From contig JADJNS010000014.1 of NCBI GenBank assembly GCA_016714225.1, forward strand, positions 1 to 64,000: 64,000 bases of DNA. The letters run 5' to 3'. This stretch comes from Archangiaceae bacterium. GTDB lineage: Bacteria; Myxococcota; Myxococcia; Myxococcales; Myxococcaceae. The notes below the pieces were generated by a model. It ran no database searches, had not been told where the DNA came from, and saw only the letters and a program-made list of their open reading frames with translations. The position numbers and the translations under genes are program-made. Shown piece by piece: positions 57,573 to 64,000 of the stretch (positions are counted from its first letter, which is position 1; every line of letters begins with the position of its first letter).

Positions 57573-58832
57573 TCAGGCCGCCACGCGCTGATGCTTGCGC
57601 GCCGGCCTGGCCGACGGCATCGAGCGGCGCGCCATCGCGACGCGGTTGCGGCCCGAGTCTTTGGCGCGGTACAGCGCGTCGTCGGCGCCCTCGAGCAGCA
57701 GCTTCACGTCCGAGCGGTCGTTCGAGGCGCAGGGCGCCACGCCGAAGCTGCAGGTGACGCGAAACGGGCCGCCCAGGCGCTCGACCGCCTCGCGCAGCCG
57801 CTCGGCGAGCCTCAGCGCGGTGGGGCCATCGACGTCGGTGAGCAGCACGCAGAACTCTTCGCCACCGAAGCGGGCCACGAAGTCGATCTCACGCACGTTG
57901 TCGGTGAGCGCCTTGGCCACCTCGCGCAACACCCGGTCTCCCTCGGCGTGGCCGAAGGTGTCGTTCACCTTCTTGAAGTTGTCGACGTCGGCCATCACCA
58001 CCGCGAAGCGGCGGCCGCGCTTGCCCTCGGCGATCAGCTGCTGCAGCCGGGTGTTGAGCGCGCGCTTGTTGGGAATCTGGGTGAGCTCGTCCTGCGTGGC
58101 GAGCTGCTCGAGCTGGTCTTTGGCTTCCACCAGGCGGGCCTCGGTCTCCTTGGCCTCGGTGACGTCGGTGGCCACCCCGGTGTGCTCGAGCGGAGCGCCG
58201 GTCGAGTCGCAGCGGCTGACGCGCTTCTTCACGTGCAGCCAGCGCCACATGCCGTCGACCTGCACCCGCACCACCCGCTCGGCGCGCGCGTCGAGGCAGC
58301 TGAGCTCGGTGTGCATCGACTCGAGCTGCGCCCGGTCGCCAGGGTGCACCGCGTCGAGCGCGAGGGGAAAGCGGCCCGACGCGTAGTACACCGCGTCATC
58401 GTTCAAGTAGGTGACGCGGCTGGTCACCGCGTCCTGCACGAACACCATCTGCGGAGCGCTGGTGACGATTTTCGCCATGCGCTGCTGCCGCAGCTCGACG
58501 GTGGCCATCTCGGCGAGGTCGCGCAGCGCCTGCAGCTGCTTGTCGGTGGGCTGCCGCACCCGCACGTCGGCGACGTAGAGCGCAGCCAGCACTTCGCTGT
58601 CGGGCCCCAGCAGCGGCACCGCGGCGAAGAAGCGCGCGTGCGGCGTCGGCTCCATCGCCACCTGCGTGCACACCAGGTCGGCCGCGCCGAGCCGCTCCAT
58701 CGCGTCGGTCACCGGCTCACCCTGCGACGCCTCGACGCGCGCGGCGCTCACGATGCCGGCCAGCGGCGCGTCGAACAGCGTCGCGGCGAGGGCGGTGATT
58801 CGGTCGAACGCTTTGGTGGTGGCTCGAAACAT
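57573..58832 (-). CDS. GAF-PAS-GGDEF diguanylate cyclase
   Basis: 419 residues. GAF-like domain ~1-120 (ITALAATLFDAPLAGIVSAARVE), PAS/PAC ~128-245 (VFVQDAVTSRVTYLNDDAVYYASG ... RVSRCDSTGAPLEHTGVATDVTEAKE), a short coiled linker, then GGDEF from ~250 with active GGEEF (RFGGEEFCVLL) and an inhibition site REID five residues upstream. Soluble, so it probably senses a small molecule or redox state and makes cyclic di-GMP. The second GGDEF protein of the window. Confidence 0.9.
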   Translation of the reverse strand: MFRATTKAFDRITALAATLFDAPLAGIVSAARVEASQGEPVTDAMERLGAADLVCTQVAMEPTPHARFFAAVPLLGPDSEVLAALYVADVRVRQPTDKQLQALRDLAEMATVELRQQRMAKIVTSAPQMVFVQDAVTSRVTYLNDDAVYYASGRFPLALDAVHPGDRAQLESMHTELSCLDARAERVVRVQVDGMWRWLHVKKRVSRCDSTGAPLEHTGVATDVTEAKETEARLVEAKDQLEQLATQDELTQIPNKRALNTRLQQLIAEGKRGRRFAVVMADVDNFKKVNDTFGHAEGDRVLREVAKALTDNVREIDFVARFGGEEFCVLLTDVDGPTALRLAERLREAVERLGGPFRVTCSFGVAPCASNDRSDVKLLLEGADDALYRAKDSGRNRVAMARRSMPSARPARKHQRVAA

Positions 58833-58936
58833 GAGGCAGCGTCGATTGCAGCGAGCGTGCCGAGCCGATCAGGCCCCACGCGTCAGCCGCTTGGCGGCAG
58901 ACCTACAGGGTCAGCCTCGCCCCACACCGGCCTCGA

Positions 58937-58974
58937 GAAAACGAAGAAGCCCGCCACCACTGAAGGTAGCGGGC
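58937..58974 (-). terminator. Rho-independent terminator of the SWIB gene
   Basis: On the minus strand GCCCGCTACC-TTCAGT-GGTGGCGGGC (58974 to 58949) is followed by the T-rich tail TTCTTCGTTTTC. It lies about 30 bp past the SWIB stop codon. Confidence 0.75.
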
Positions 58975-59002
58975 CTCTTTGAGGAGTCAGAAACGACTCG
59001 GC

Positions 59003-59290
59003 TCAGCTCAGGTGCTTCGAGACGAGCTTGGTCATCTCGAACATGTCGACGGTCTTCTTGCCGCCAAAGACCGCCTGAAGCTTGGCGTCAGCGTTGATCT
59101 GGCGCTTGTTCTTCGCGTCCTGCAGGCCGTTCTTCTTGATGTAGGCCCAGACCTTCGAGGTGACCTCGGTGCGGGGAATCGGCTTCGCGCCAACGATCTC
59201 GGCGAGGGTGGCCGAGGGAGTCATCGGCTTCATGAACGCAGCGTTCGGCTTCCGACCAGCGGTCTTCTTCGCGGCTTTCTTAGCGGCCAT
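59003..59290 (-). CDS. SWIB/MDM2-domain protein
   Basis: 95 residues; start set by AGGAGA about 10 nt upstream. Short basic N-terminus (MAAKKAAKKTAGRKPN, histone-H1-like) followed by a complete SWIB domain (MTPSATLAEIVGAKPIPRTEVTSKVWAYIKKNGLQDAKNKRQINADAKLQAVFGGKKTVDMFEMTKLVSKHL). SWIB domains occur in eukaryotic chromatin remodellers and in chlamydial and some other bacterial proteins; the basic tail suggests nucleoid or DNA association. Single-gene unit with its own terminator. Confidence 0.92.
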   Translation of the reverse strand: MAAKKAAKKTAGRKPNAAFMKPMTPSATLAEIVGAKPIPRTEVTSKVWAYIKKNGLQDAKNKRQINADAKLQAVFGGKKTVDMFEMTKLVSKHLS

Positions 59291-59328
59291 TTCGTTGTTG
59301 TCTCCTGTCCCGGTGGGGACGTTATCGG

Positions 59329-59342
59329 TCTCGTGCACGAGA
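59329..59342. promoter_or_regulatory. Palindrome between divergent SWIB and epimerase genes
   Basis: TCTCGTGCACGAGA, a perfect 14-bp palindrome about 40 nt upstream of the SWIB start and 88 nt upstream of the epimerase start. A possible operator for either gene; no known regulator matched. Confidence 0.4.
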
Positions 59343-59429
59343 ACCGGGGCCGCGGTGAGTACCAGAGCTGTAGCGGGAAAAACAGCCCCATTTTTCTTTT
59401 TTCTAGAGGAGAGTCAGAGGGAGCAATCG

Positions 59430-60407
59430 ATGCGGTGCCTGATTACCGGCGCGAACGGATTTCTCGGTGCTCACCTGGCGCGGGCACTGTGTGCGCGTGG
59501 CGACACCGTGCGCTGCATGGTGCGCGAAGGCTCTGACGCGTCGGCGCTGGCCGGTGTGGCGGTCGAGCGCGTGGTCTCAGACGTCACCCGACCCGACACG
59601 CTGGCCGACGCGGTGAAGAACGTCGAGGTGGTGTTTCACCTCGCCGGCATTCGGCGCGCCACCCAGCGCGCGGCGTTCATCGAAGCGAACGCCGAGGGCA
59701 CGCGTCACGTCGCCGAGGCGATGGTGAAGGCCGGGGCGCGGCGGTTGGTGAACTGCGGCTCGCTCGCCGCTTCGGGCCCCTCGACCGCGCGGCGCCCGCG
59801 CGTCGAAGACGACCCGTTCAGCCCCGAAGAGCCGTACGGAGAGAGCAAGGCGCTGGGCGAGCAGATCGCCTTCTCGTTCTCCGATCGCCTCGAGGTCACC
59901 TCGATTCGGCCGGCGCGAATCTTGGGGCCGCTCGACCACGAGAACCTCTCGTTCTTCAAGATCGCCAACCGCGGCTTCATCTTGAAGATCGGCGGCGGGC
60001 CGCGGCCGCTGTCGATGGTCGACGTCGACGACGTGGTCGCGCAGCTGTTGCTGCAGGCCGACCTGCCGCAGGCGGTCGGCCAGGCGTTCTTCTCGTCGAG
60101 CGACGAGACCATCACGCTGGAAGGAGTGATGGAGCTCGCCGCCGCCGCGCTCGAGGTGAAGAACCCGCGCCACCTGTACCTGCCTGCCGCCGCGCTGGCC
60201 ATGCTGGGAGCGGGCGCCGACGTGGTCTCCCGGCTCACCGCAACGAAGTTGCCGCTCAACCGTAAGCTCGCCAGGCAGCTGCTCGTGCCCGGGTGGACGT
60301 GCAGCATCGAGAAGGCAAAACGGTTACTGGGTTACCAGCCGAGGCGCACGATCTCAGAGTCGATCGCGCGCAGCGCGAAGAGCTACGTGGAGGCCGAATG
60401 GCTTTGA
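59430..60407 (+). CDS. NAD(P)-dependent epimerase/dehydratase (extended SDR)
   Basis: 325 residues. Rossmann start MRCLITGANGFLGAHLARAL (TGxxGxxG), VVFHLAGIR, active-site EPYGESKALGE (YxxxK), then SIRPARILGP. Ribosome site GGGAG 7 nt upstream. The C-terminal part resembles 3-beta-HSD/sterol-type members (VDDVVAQLLLQ ... CSIEKAKRLLGYQPRRTISESIARSAKSY). Substrate could be a nucleotide sugar, sterol or lipid-linked intermediate. Overlaps the next gene by 10 bp, so translation is coupled. Confidence 0.87.
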   Translation: MRCLITGANGFLGAHLARALCARGDTVRCMVREGSDASALAGVAVERVVSDVTRPDTLADAVKNVEVVFHLAGIRRATQRAAFIEANAEGTRHVAEAMVKAGARRLVNCGSLAASGPSTARRPRVEDDPFSPEEPYGESKALGEQIAFSFSDRLEVTSIRPARILGPLDHENLSFFKIANRGFILKIGGGPRPLSMVDVDDVVAQLLLQADLPQAVGQAFFSSSDETITLEGVMELAAAALEVKNPRHLYLPAAALAMLGAGADVVSRLTATKLPLNRKLARQLLVPGWTCSIEKAKRLLGYQPRRTISESIARSAKSYVEAEWL

Positions 60408-61168
60408 ACGTGAAGACTGCAACGGTGGCGTGCGCGGTGCTGTGCGGCGCGTGCTTTCGCGCGCCGGTGCCGATGACGCAGATCGACTACCAGGTGAACC
60501 CCCCGGCGAAGTGCCTGGTGGTGCTGATGCCCGGAGCGGGGTCGAACGCCGGCGACTTCGAGAAGGAGGGCTTCGTCAAGAAGCTGCAAGACAGCGGCCT
60601 CTCGATCGACGTCATCTCGGCCAACGCCACCATCGGCTACTACTTCAAAGAGACGATGCTGGCGCGGCTGCACGACGACGTGGTCTCGCCGGCGCTGCAG
60701 AAGGGCTACCAGAAGAAGTGGATCATGGGCATGTCGATGGGCGGCTTCGGCTCGCTGTTCTACGCCATGCACCACCCGCAAGACTTCGACGGGGTGTTCG
60801 CGATGGCGCCGTGGCTCGGCGACCGCAGCCTGGCCCGCGAGATTCGCGACGCCGGCGGCCTGAAGAAATGGCAGGCGCCCGCGGCCGAGCCGACCAACGG
60901 CGACAACTACCAGCGGCAGCTGTGGCGCTGGCTGCAGGAGGTGAGCAACGACCCGACGAAGGGGCCCGACCTCTACGCCGGCTGGGGGCGAGAAGACTCG
61001 CTGGCCCCGTTCGACGAGCTGCTGGGCGACTCGCTGCCCGAGGGCCACGTCTCGCTCACCGACGGCGCGCACGAGTGGGAGCCGTGGAACCTGCTGGTCG
61101 AGCGCTTCGTGAAAGAAGGCCCGCTGGCGAAAGACTGCCAGGCCGAGGCGACGCACGCAGCGCGGTAG
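60398..61168 (+). CDS. Exported alpha/beta-hydrolase (esterase-like) lipoprotein
   Basis: 256 residues. MALNVKTATVACAVLCGAC looks like a lipoprotein signal, although the lipobox (CGAC) is imperfect. Esterase-D-type hydrolase fold: CLVVLMPGAGSNAGDF, nucleophile elbow GMSMGGFGS (Ser), Asp likely in WGREDSL, and His in DGAHEWEPW. Overlaps the epimerase stop by 10 bp and lies 3 bp upstream of the HAD gene, so it is the second gene of a four-gene unit. Confidence 0.8.
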   Translation: MALNVKTATVACAVLCGACFRAPVPMTQIDYQVNPPAKCLVVLMPGAGSNAGDFEKEGFVKKLQDSGLSIDVISANATIGYYFKETMLARLHDDVVSPALQKGYQKKWIMGMSMGGFGSLFYAMHHPQDFDGVFAMAPWLGDRSLAREIRDAGGLKKWQAPAAEPTNGDNYQRQLWRWLQEVSNDPTKGPDLYAGWGREDSLAPFDELLGDSLPEGHVSLTDGAHEWEPWNLLVERFVKEGPLAKDCQAEATHAAR

Positions 61169-61171
61169 ACG

Positions 61172-61897
61172 GTGGGTGGGGCCGCTGCTAGACGCGCGCT
61201 CACGGTGCACCACCACGGCCCCAAGAGCTCCGGCAAAGGCAAAGCGGCGTTCTACGACATCGACGGCACGCTCATCTCCACCAACGTGGTGCACGCGTAC
61301 GGCTACTACGCGCTGAACGAGGGCAGCGTGCGCGGCATTCTGGGCCGCGCTGCGGGCACCCTGGCGAGCCTGCCCATCTTCGCCACGCTGAACTTCATCG
61401 ACCGCAAGGTCTTCAACGAGTTCTTCTACCGGTACTACGCGGGCTTCACCGAAGACCGCCTGTTCGAGCTGGCGGAAGACATGTTCGAAGACGTCATCAA
61501 AGACGCCATCTACCCGGGCGCACAGGACCTCATCGACGAGGCCCGCCGCGACGGCTGCCGCATCGTGCTGGTGAGCGGCGCGCTCGACTTCACCATGCGG
61601 CCGCTGGCGCGCTACCTCAAGGCCGACGACCTGATCGCGAACAAGATGCAGTTCGTGGGCGGCAAGGCGACGGGCAAGGTGATTCCTCCCATCATCGAGG
61701 GCGCCAACAAGGCGAACGTGATTCGTGAGTACTGCGAGAAGCACGACCTCGAGCTCTCCAAGTGCCACGCGTACTCCGACTCGGCGTCCGACTACGCGAT
61801 GCTGGCGGTGGTCGGCCGGCCGACCGCGGTGAACCCCGACCTGCGCCTGCGCGCGCTGGCGCGGAGCTACAACTGGCCGGTGCTCAACGTTCGATGA
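61172..61897 (+). CDS. HAD-IB family phosphatase
   Basis: 241 residues from GTG 61172 (GTG 61205 is an alternative; the first ~22 residues look non-domain). HAD motifs: DIDGTLIS (DxDGT, motif I), VLVSGAL (motif II Ser), Lys in EGANKANVI, and SDSASDYAMLAVV (motif IV). Most like the HAD-IB group that includes serine phosphatase relatives and enzymes linked to lysophospholipid acyltransferases. It sits downstream of the epimerase and esterase genes and overlaps the next lipoprotein by 4 bp (ATGA), suggesting a shared lipid or envelope task. Confidence 0.85.
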   Translation: MGGAAARRALTVHHHGPKSSGKGKAAFYDIDGTLISTNVVHAYGYYALNEGSVRGILGRAAGTLASLPIFATLNFIDRKVFNEFFYRYYAGFTEDRLFELAEDMFEDVIKDAIYPGAQDLIDEARRDGCRIVLVSGALDFTMRPLARYLKADDLIANKMQFVGGKATGKVIPPIIEGANKANVIREYCEKHDLELSKCHAYSDSASDYAMLAVVGRPTAVNPDLRLRALARSYNWPVLNVR

Positions 61898-62118
61898 GGT
61901 GGCTGGGCGCAGCGCTGCTGCTCGCCACCGCCTGCCTGCCGCCCTGCCCCGAGACGTACCCGCTGTGCATTCAGGACGACGGCAACAGCTGTCGGGCGTG
62001 GTCGGCGCAGTGCTGCATGGGCGTCGTGGCGTGCGCCAGGGGCACCACGTTCGCTGACGACGCGGGCACCTGCACCGTGGTCGAGGTGCCGCAAGACAAG
62101 CGCGTGGTCTGCCAGTAG
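61894..62118 (+). CDS. Small cysteine-rich lipoprotein (distinct from copies A-F)
   Basis: 74 residues. MRWLGAALLLATAC gives lipobox ATAC. Nine more cysteines follow (PPC, PLC, SC, QCC, AC, TC, VVCQ) but the spacing and the CW motif of the six-cysteine family are absent. Coupled by ATGA overlap to the HAD gene. Function unknown. Confidence 0.72.
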   Translation: MRWLGAALLLATACLPPCPETYPLCIQDDGNSCRAWSAQCCMGVVACARGTTFADDAGTCTVVEVPQDKRVVCQ

Positions 62119-62130
62119 TCGGGCTCGGCT

Positions 62131-62170
62131 CGGCGAGACGATGCGGCGCGCGGCGAGACGATGCGGCGCG
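62131..62170. repeat. Perfect 2 x 20-bp direct tandem repeat
   Basis: The unit CGGCGAGACGATGCGGCGCG occurs twice with no gap, 13 bp past the end of the Cys-rich lipoprotein gene. Confidence 0.85.
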
Positions 62171-62308
62171 CGGAATGCTCGATGTCCTCGCAGTGGCTCC
62201 CCTGCGCGGTGCGCTGCGTTCGGGTGCAGACGTTCGGCACCACCGGTTCGTGGCCGCCTCAAAGTGCGCGAATGAGGGCACGGGCGGCAGGTCATGGCGT
62301 GGCGCCGG

Positions 62309-62366
62309 TTTCGGTTCTGGGCGGGGTTTTCGTCGCGCACGACGAAAATCGCGTCCAGAACCGAAA
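62309..62366. repeat. Double-stem palindrome H1
   Basis: Outer arms TTTCGGTTCTGG / CCAGAACCGAAA (12 of 12 pair), a symmetric 6-nt internal loop, inner arms TTTTCGTCG / CGACGAAAA (9 of 9) around CGCA. Could act as a terminator in either direction or as a structured element. Confidence 0.75.
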
Positions 62367-62418
62367 AACGACGACGACGAGCCGCCCCCGTGGCAGGCCC
62401 CAGGCGTTCTGACCGGAC

Positions 62419-62440
62419 TTTTCGTCGCCGGCGACGAAAA
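62419..62440. repeat. Palindrome H2 related to H1
   Basis: Perfect arms TTTTCGTCGCC / GGCGACGAAAA with no loop, sharing TTTTCGTCG with H1. Short outer arms TGAC / GTCA lie 5 nt away on each side. Confidence 0.7.
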
Positions 62441-62775
62441 TCCCTGTCAATTGCCGAAACGGCCGAGAACACCCGAGTCCGCCCGTACGTTGGGCGCCTG
62501 CCGCTCGCCCTCATTCGCTTTGCCGGGCGGCCAGGTACCACTGAGAGGTGCTGCCCCGAGAGAGGAGGGACCGCGCGCTCGGCATGACACCGTCGAAGCA
62601 CCCGAGGAATCTCCCCCGGCTACACAGCGACGTTGGCGCGGTTCCCCGCCCGTGAGCAGCAACGTCCCCTTCGCAAAGAGACGAAAGCCCCCCCGTGAAC
62701 GCCGACGCAGTTCCCCGCCCGAGAGCAGCAGCGTCCCGGCGGCAAGTGACCGAGCCCAGGCCGCCCAGCCCCCGC

Positions 62776-63981
62776 CTACGTGGTGTACTCGGCGTTCACT
62801 TCGACGTAGCGGTAGCCCAGGTCAGACGTCATCAGCAGGGCGCGGCCCGGCCCGTCGGCGAGCTTGAGCTCGAGCTTCACGTCCTCGCTCGCCATCGCCT
62901 TCGAGGCCGCCGCACGGTCGAATGCCGTCGGCTCGCCGGCCTTGAACACCTCGATGCCCTGCAGGAGGCACGAGAGCTTCGCCGCGTCACGCACCTCGGG
63001 GCTGTTGCCCACCGCCGAGGTGAAGCGGCCCCAGTTGGGGTCGTTGCCGTAGAGCGCGGTGCGCACCAGCGCCGAGGCCACCACGCGCTGCGCGATCTTC
63101 CGCGCCGCGTCGTCGTTCGCCGCGCCGGTCACGTGCACGGTGGTGACCTTGGTCGCGCCCTCGCCGTCGCGCGCGATGAGCCACGCCAGCCGGCGCGCCA
63201 CCTCTTCGACCCCCTTCGACCAGCTCGCGTCGGCCTTCACCTTCTTGCGCGAGAGCAGCATGAAGGTGTCGTTCGTCGAGGTGTGGGTGTCGACATGCAC
63301 CGCGTTGAAGCTGGTGGCCGCGATGGCCGGCAGCGCGCGCTTCATCGGCTCGGCGCGCAGCTCGAGGTCGGTCGCCACGAACGCCAGCATGGTGGCCATG
63401 TCGGGCTGAATCATGCCGGCGCCCTTGCACACCCCGGCCACCAGCGCGTCGCCCACCTTCGCGCTCGCCTCTTTCGCGAAGGCGTCGGTCGTCATGATGG
63501 CCTTCAAGAAGCGCCGCCCGGCCTCGACCTCGCTCGACAGCGCGGCCACCGCCGCGTCGATGCCGGCACGCACCTTCTCCATCGGCAGCTTCACCCCGAT
63601 GACGCCGGTCGAGCACACCAGCACCTCGTGCGGCGCGCAGCCCAGGGCCTTCGCCACCCGCTCGCACATCTCGACCGCGTCACGCTCGCCCTGGGCGCCG
63701 GTGCAGGCGTTGGCGTTGCCGCTGTTCACCACCACCGCCCGAACCTGGCCGGCGCTGCGCAACAGGTGCCGCTGGCTCACCTTCACCGGAGCGGCCGCGA
63801 AGTGGTTCTGGGTGAACACCGCCGCGGCGGCCATCGGCACGTCGCTAGTGAGCAGCGCCACGTCGGGAGAGCCGCTCGCCTTGATGCCCGCGGCCACCCC
63901 TGCGGCCTTGAGGCCCTCGATGGAGGTCAGCGTGTGCTCGACGGGTGCAAACGTGGGCGGAGGCTTGATCTCGACGTTCAT
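62776..63981 (-). CDS. argJ: Glutamate N-acetyltransferase/amino-acid acetyltransferase ArgJ
   Basis: 401 residues, complete; GAGGAG precedes the ATG. The self-cleavage site is visible in KGAGMIQPDMATMLAF: cleavage before the Thr yields alpha and beta chains and exposes the nucleophile. Other hallmarks: VVVNSGNANACTGAQGERDA, VCSTGVIGVKLPMEKV and GNDPNWGRFTSAVGNS near the C-terminus. Recycles the acetyl group from N-acetylornithine to glutamate (arginine synthesis); synthesis from acetyl-CoA cannot be judged from sequence. No other arg gene is in the window. Confidence 0.96.
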   Translation of the reverse strand: MNVEIKPPPTFAPVEHTLTSIEGLKAAGVAAGIKASGSPDVALLTSDVPMAAAAVFTQNHFAAAPVKVSQRHLLRSAGQVRAVVVNSGNANACTGAQGERDAVEMCERVAKALGCAPHEVLVCSTGVIGVKLPMEKVRAGIDAAVAALSSEVEAGRRFLKAIMTTDAFAKEASAKVGDALVAGVCKGAGMIQPDMATMLAFVATDLELRAEPMKRALPAIAATSFNAVHVDTHTSTNDTFMLLSRKKVKADASWSKGVEEVARRLAWLIARDGEGATKVTTVHVTGAANDDAARKIAQRVVASALVRTALYGNDPNWGRFTSAVGNSPEVRDAAKLSCLLQGIEVFKAGEPTAFDRAAASKAMASEDVKLELKLADGPGRALLMTSDLGYRYVEVNAEYTT

Positions 63982-64000
63982 GCGCTTGGGCTCCTCGCCT

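Larger units (their letters stand above)
62119..62775. other. 657-bp region without genes: tandem repeat and two large hairpins
   Basis: Open frames here look non-coding: Arg/Pro-rich with no ribosome sites. It contains a perfect 2 x 20-bp tandem repeat at 62131-62170, two related palindromic structures at 62309-62366 and 62419-62440, and a stretch (62590-62760) with repeated GTTCCCCGCCCG and GAGCAGCA(G/A)CGTCCC words. Possible decayed element or structured RNA. Confidence 0.6.

Noticed and set aside
62161..62867. Small open frames in the region after the Cys-rich lipoprotein
   Set aside because: No ribosome sites, Arg/Pro-rich translation, and they span palindromes and tandem repeats.

Overview
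This is a high-GC (around 70%) chromosomal segment, almost certainly from a member of the Myxococcota. The pointers are: a large secreted protein ending in a MYXO-CTERM-type tail (Cys-Gly, hydrophobic stretch, basic end), five eukaryote-like Ser/Thr kinases, ECF-type sigma factors paired with kinases, an archaeal/eukaryotic-type prolyl-tRNA synthetase, and many lipoproteins. Most genes are ordinary chromosomal genes. No rRNA, tRNA, CRISPR array, prophage or intact transposase was seen.

Layout. 0-3.2 kb: thiol-oxidoreductase-like protein, small membrane protein, and a sigma factor/kinase pair. 3.2-7.6 kb: two exported proteins, including the DNRLRE/PKD/MYXO-CTERM giant. 7.6-9 kb: fatty-acid hydroxylase-like protein divergent from a TetR regulator. 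9.2-11.5 kb: five copies of a small six-cysteine lipoprotein family; a sixth copy lies at 30.2 kb. 11.5-15.3 kb: grpE-dnaK, a frameshifted Lys-rich-tail gene, and an ATE/Bpt aminoacyltransferase. 15.4-17.5 kb: larC and larB (nickel-pincer cofactor). 18.6-21.5 kb: proS, an ankyrin protein, and an RHH/GNAT toxin-antitoxin pair. 21.5-25.6 kb: a tightly overlapping bioB-F-A-D operon behind a BirA-like operator. 25.7-39.6 kb: an EEP hydrolase, TPR and VWA proteins, a kinase/NB-ARC/TPR regulator split by a frameshift, TetR genes, a VKGC-like membrane protein, an alpha/beta hydrolase behind a perfect palindrome, and a frameshifted kinase divergent from a sigma factor. 39.6-49.3 kb: HTH/STAS-like protein, REC-GGDEF, radA, GAF-kinase, EEP lipoprotein, CPBP protease, TsaC, ApaG and TerC. 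49.4-59.3 kb: alpha-2-macroglobulin-like protein, TPR/cNMP protein, GlgX, GAF-PAS-GGDEF and SWIB. 59.4-64 kb: epimerase, esterase, HAD phosphatase, Cys-rich lipoprotein, a gene-free hairpin region, and argJ.

Mobile and repeat DNA is a second theme. R1 is a dispersed element of about 190-210 bp with inverted ends (six copies recognised). R2 is a small MITE with GAGGCTGACAGT ends (two copies, one inserted inside an R1 with a 3-bp TGA duplication). R3 is a REP-like CCCTCTCCC/GGGAGAGGG palindrome (three copies, two of them inside reading frames). Three genes carry apparent 1-base deletions next to G/C-rich runs; these may be real or sequencing errors.

The most promising undescribed items are the six-member cysteine-rich lipoprotein family, the nested R1/R2 elements, and the paired hairpins at 62.3-62.4 kb. 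All functional calls come from reading motifs by eye; no database search was made.
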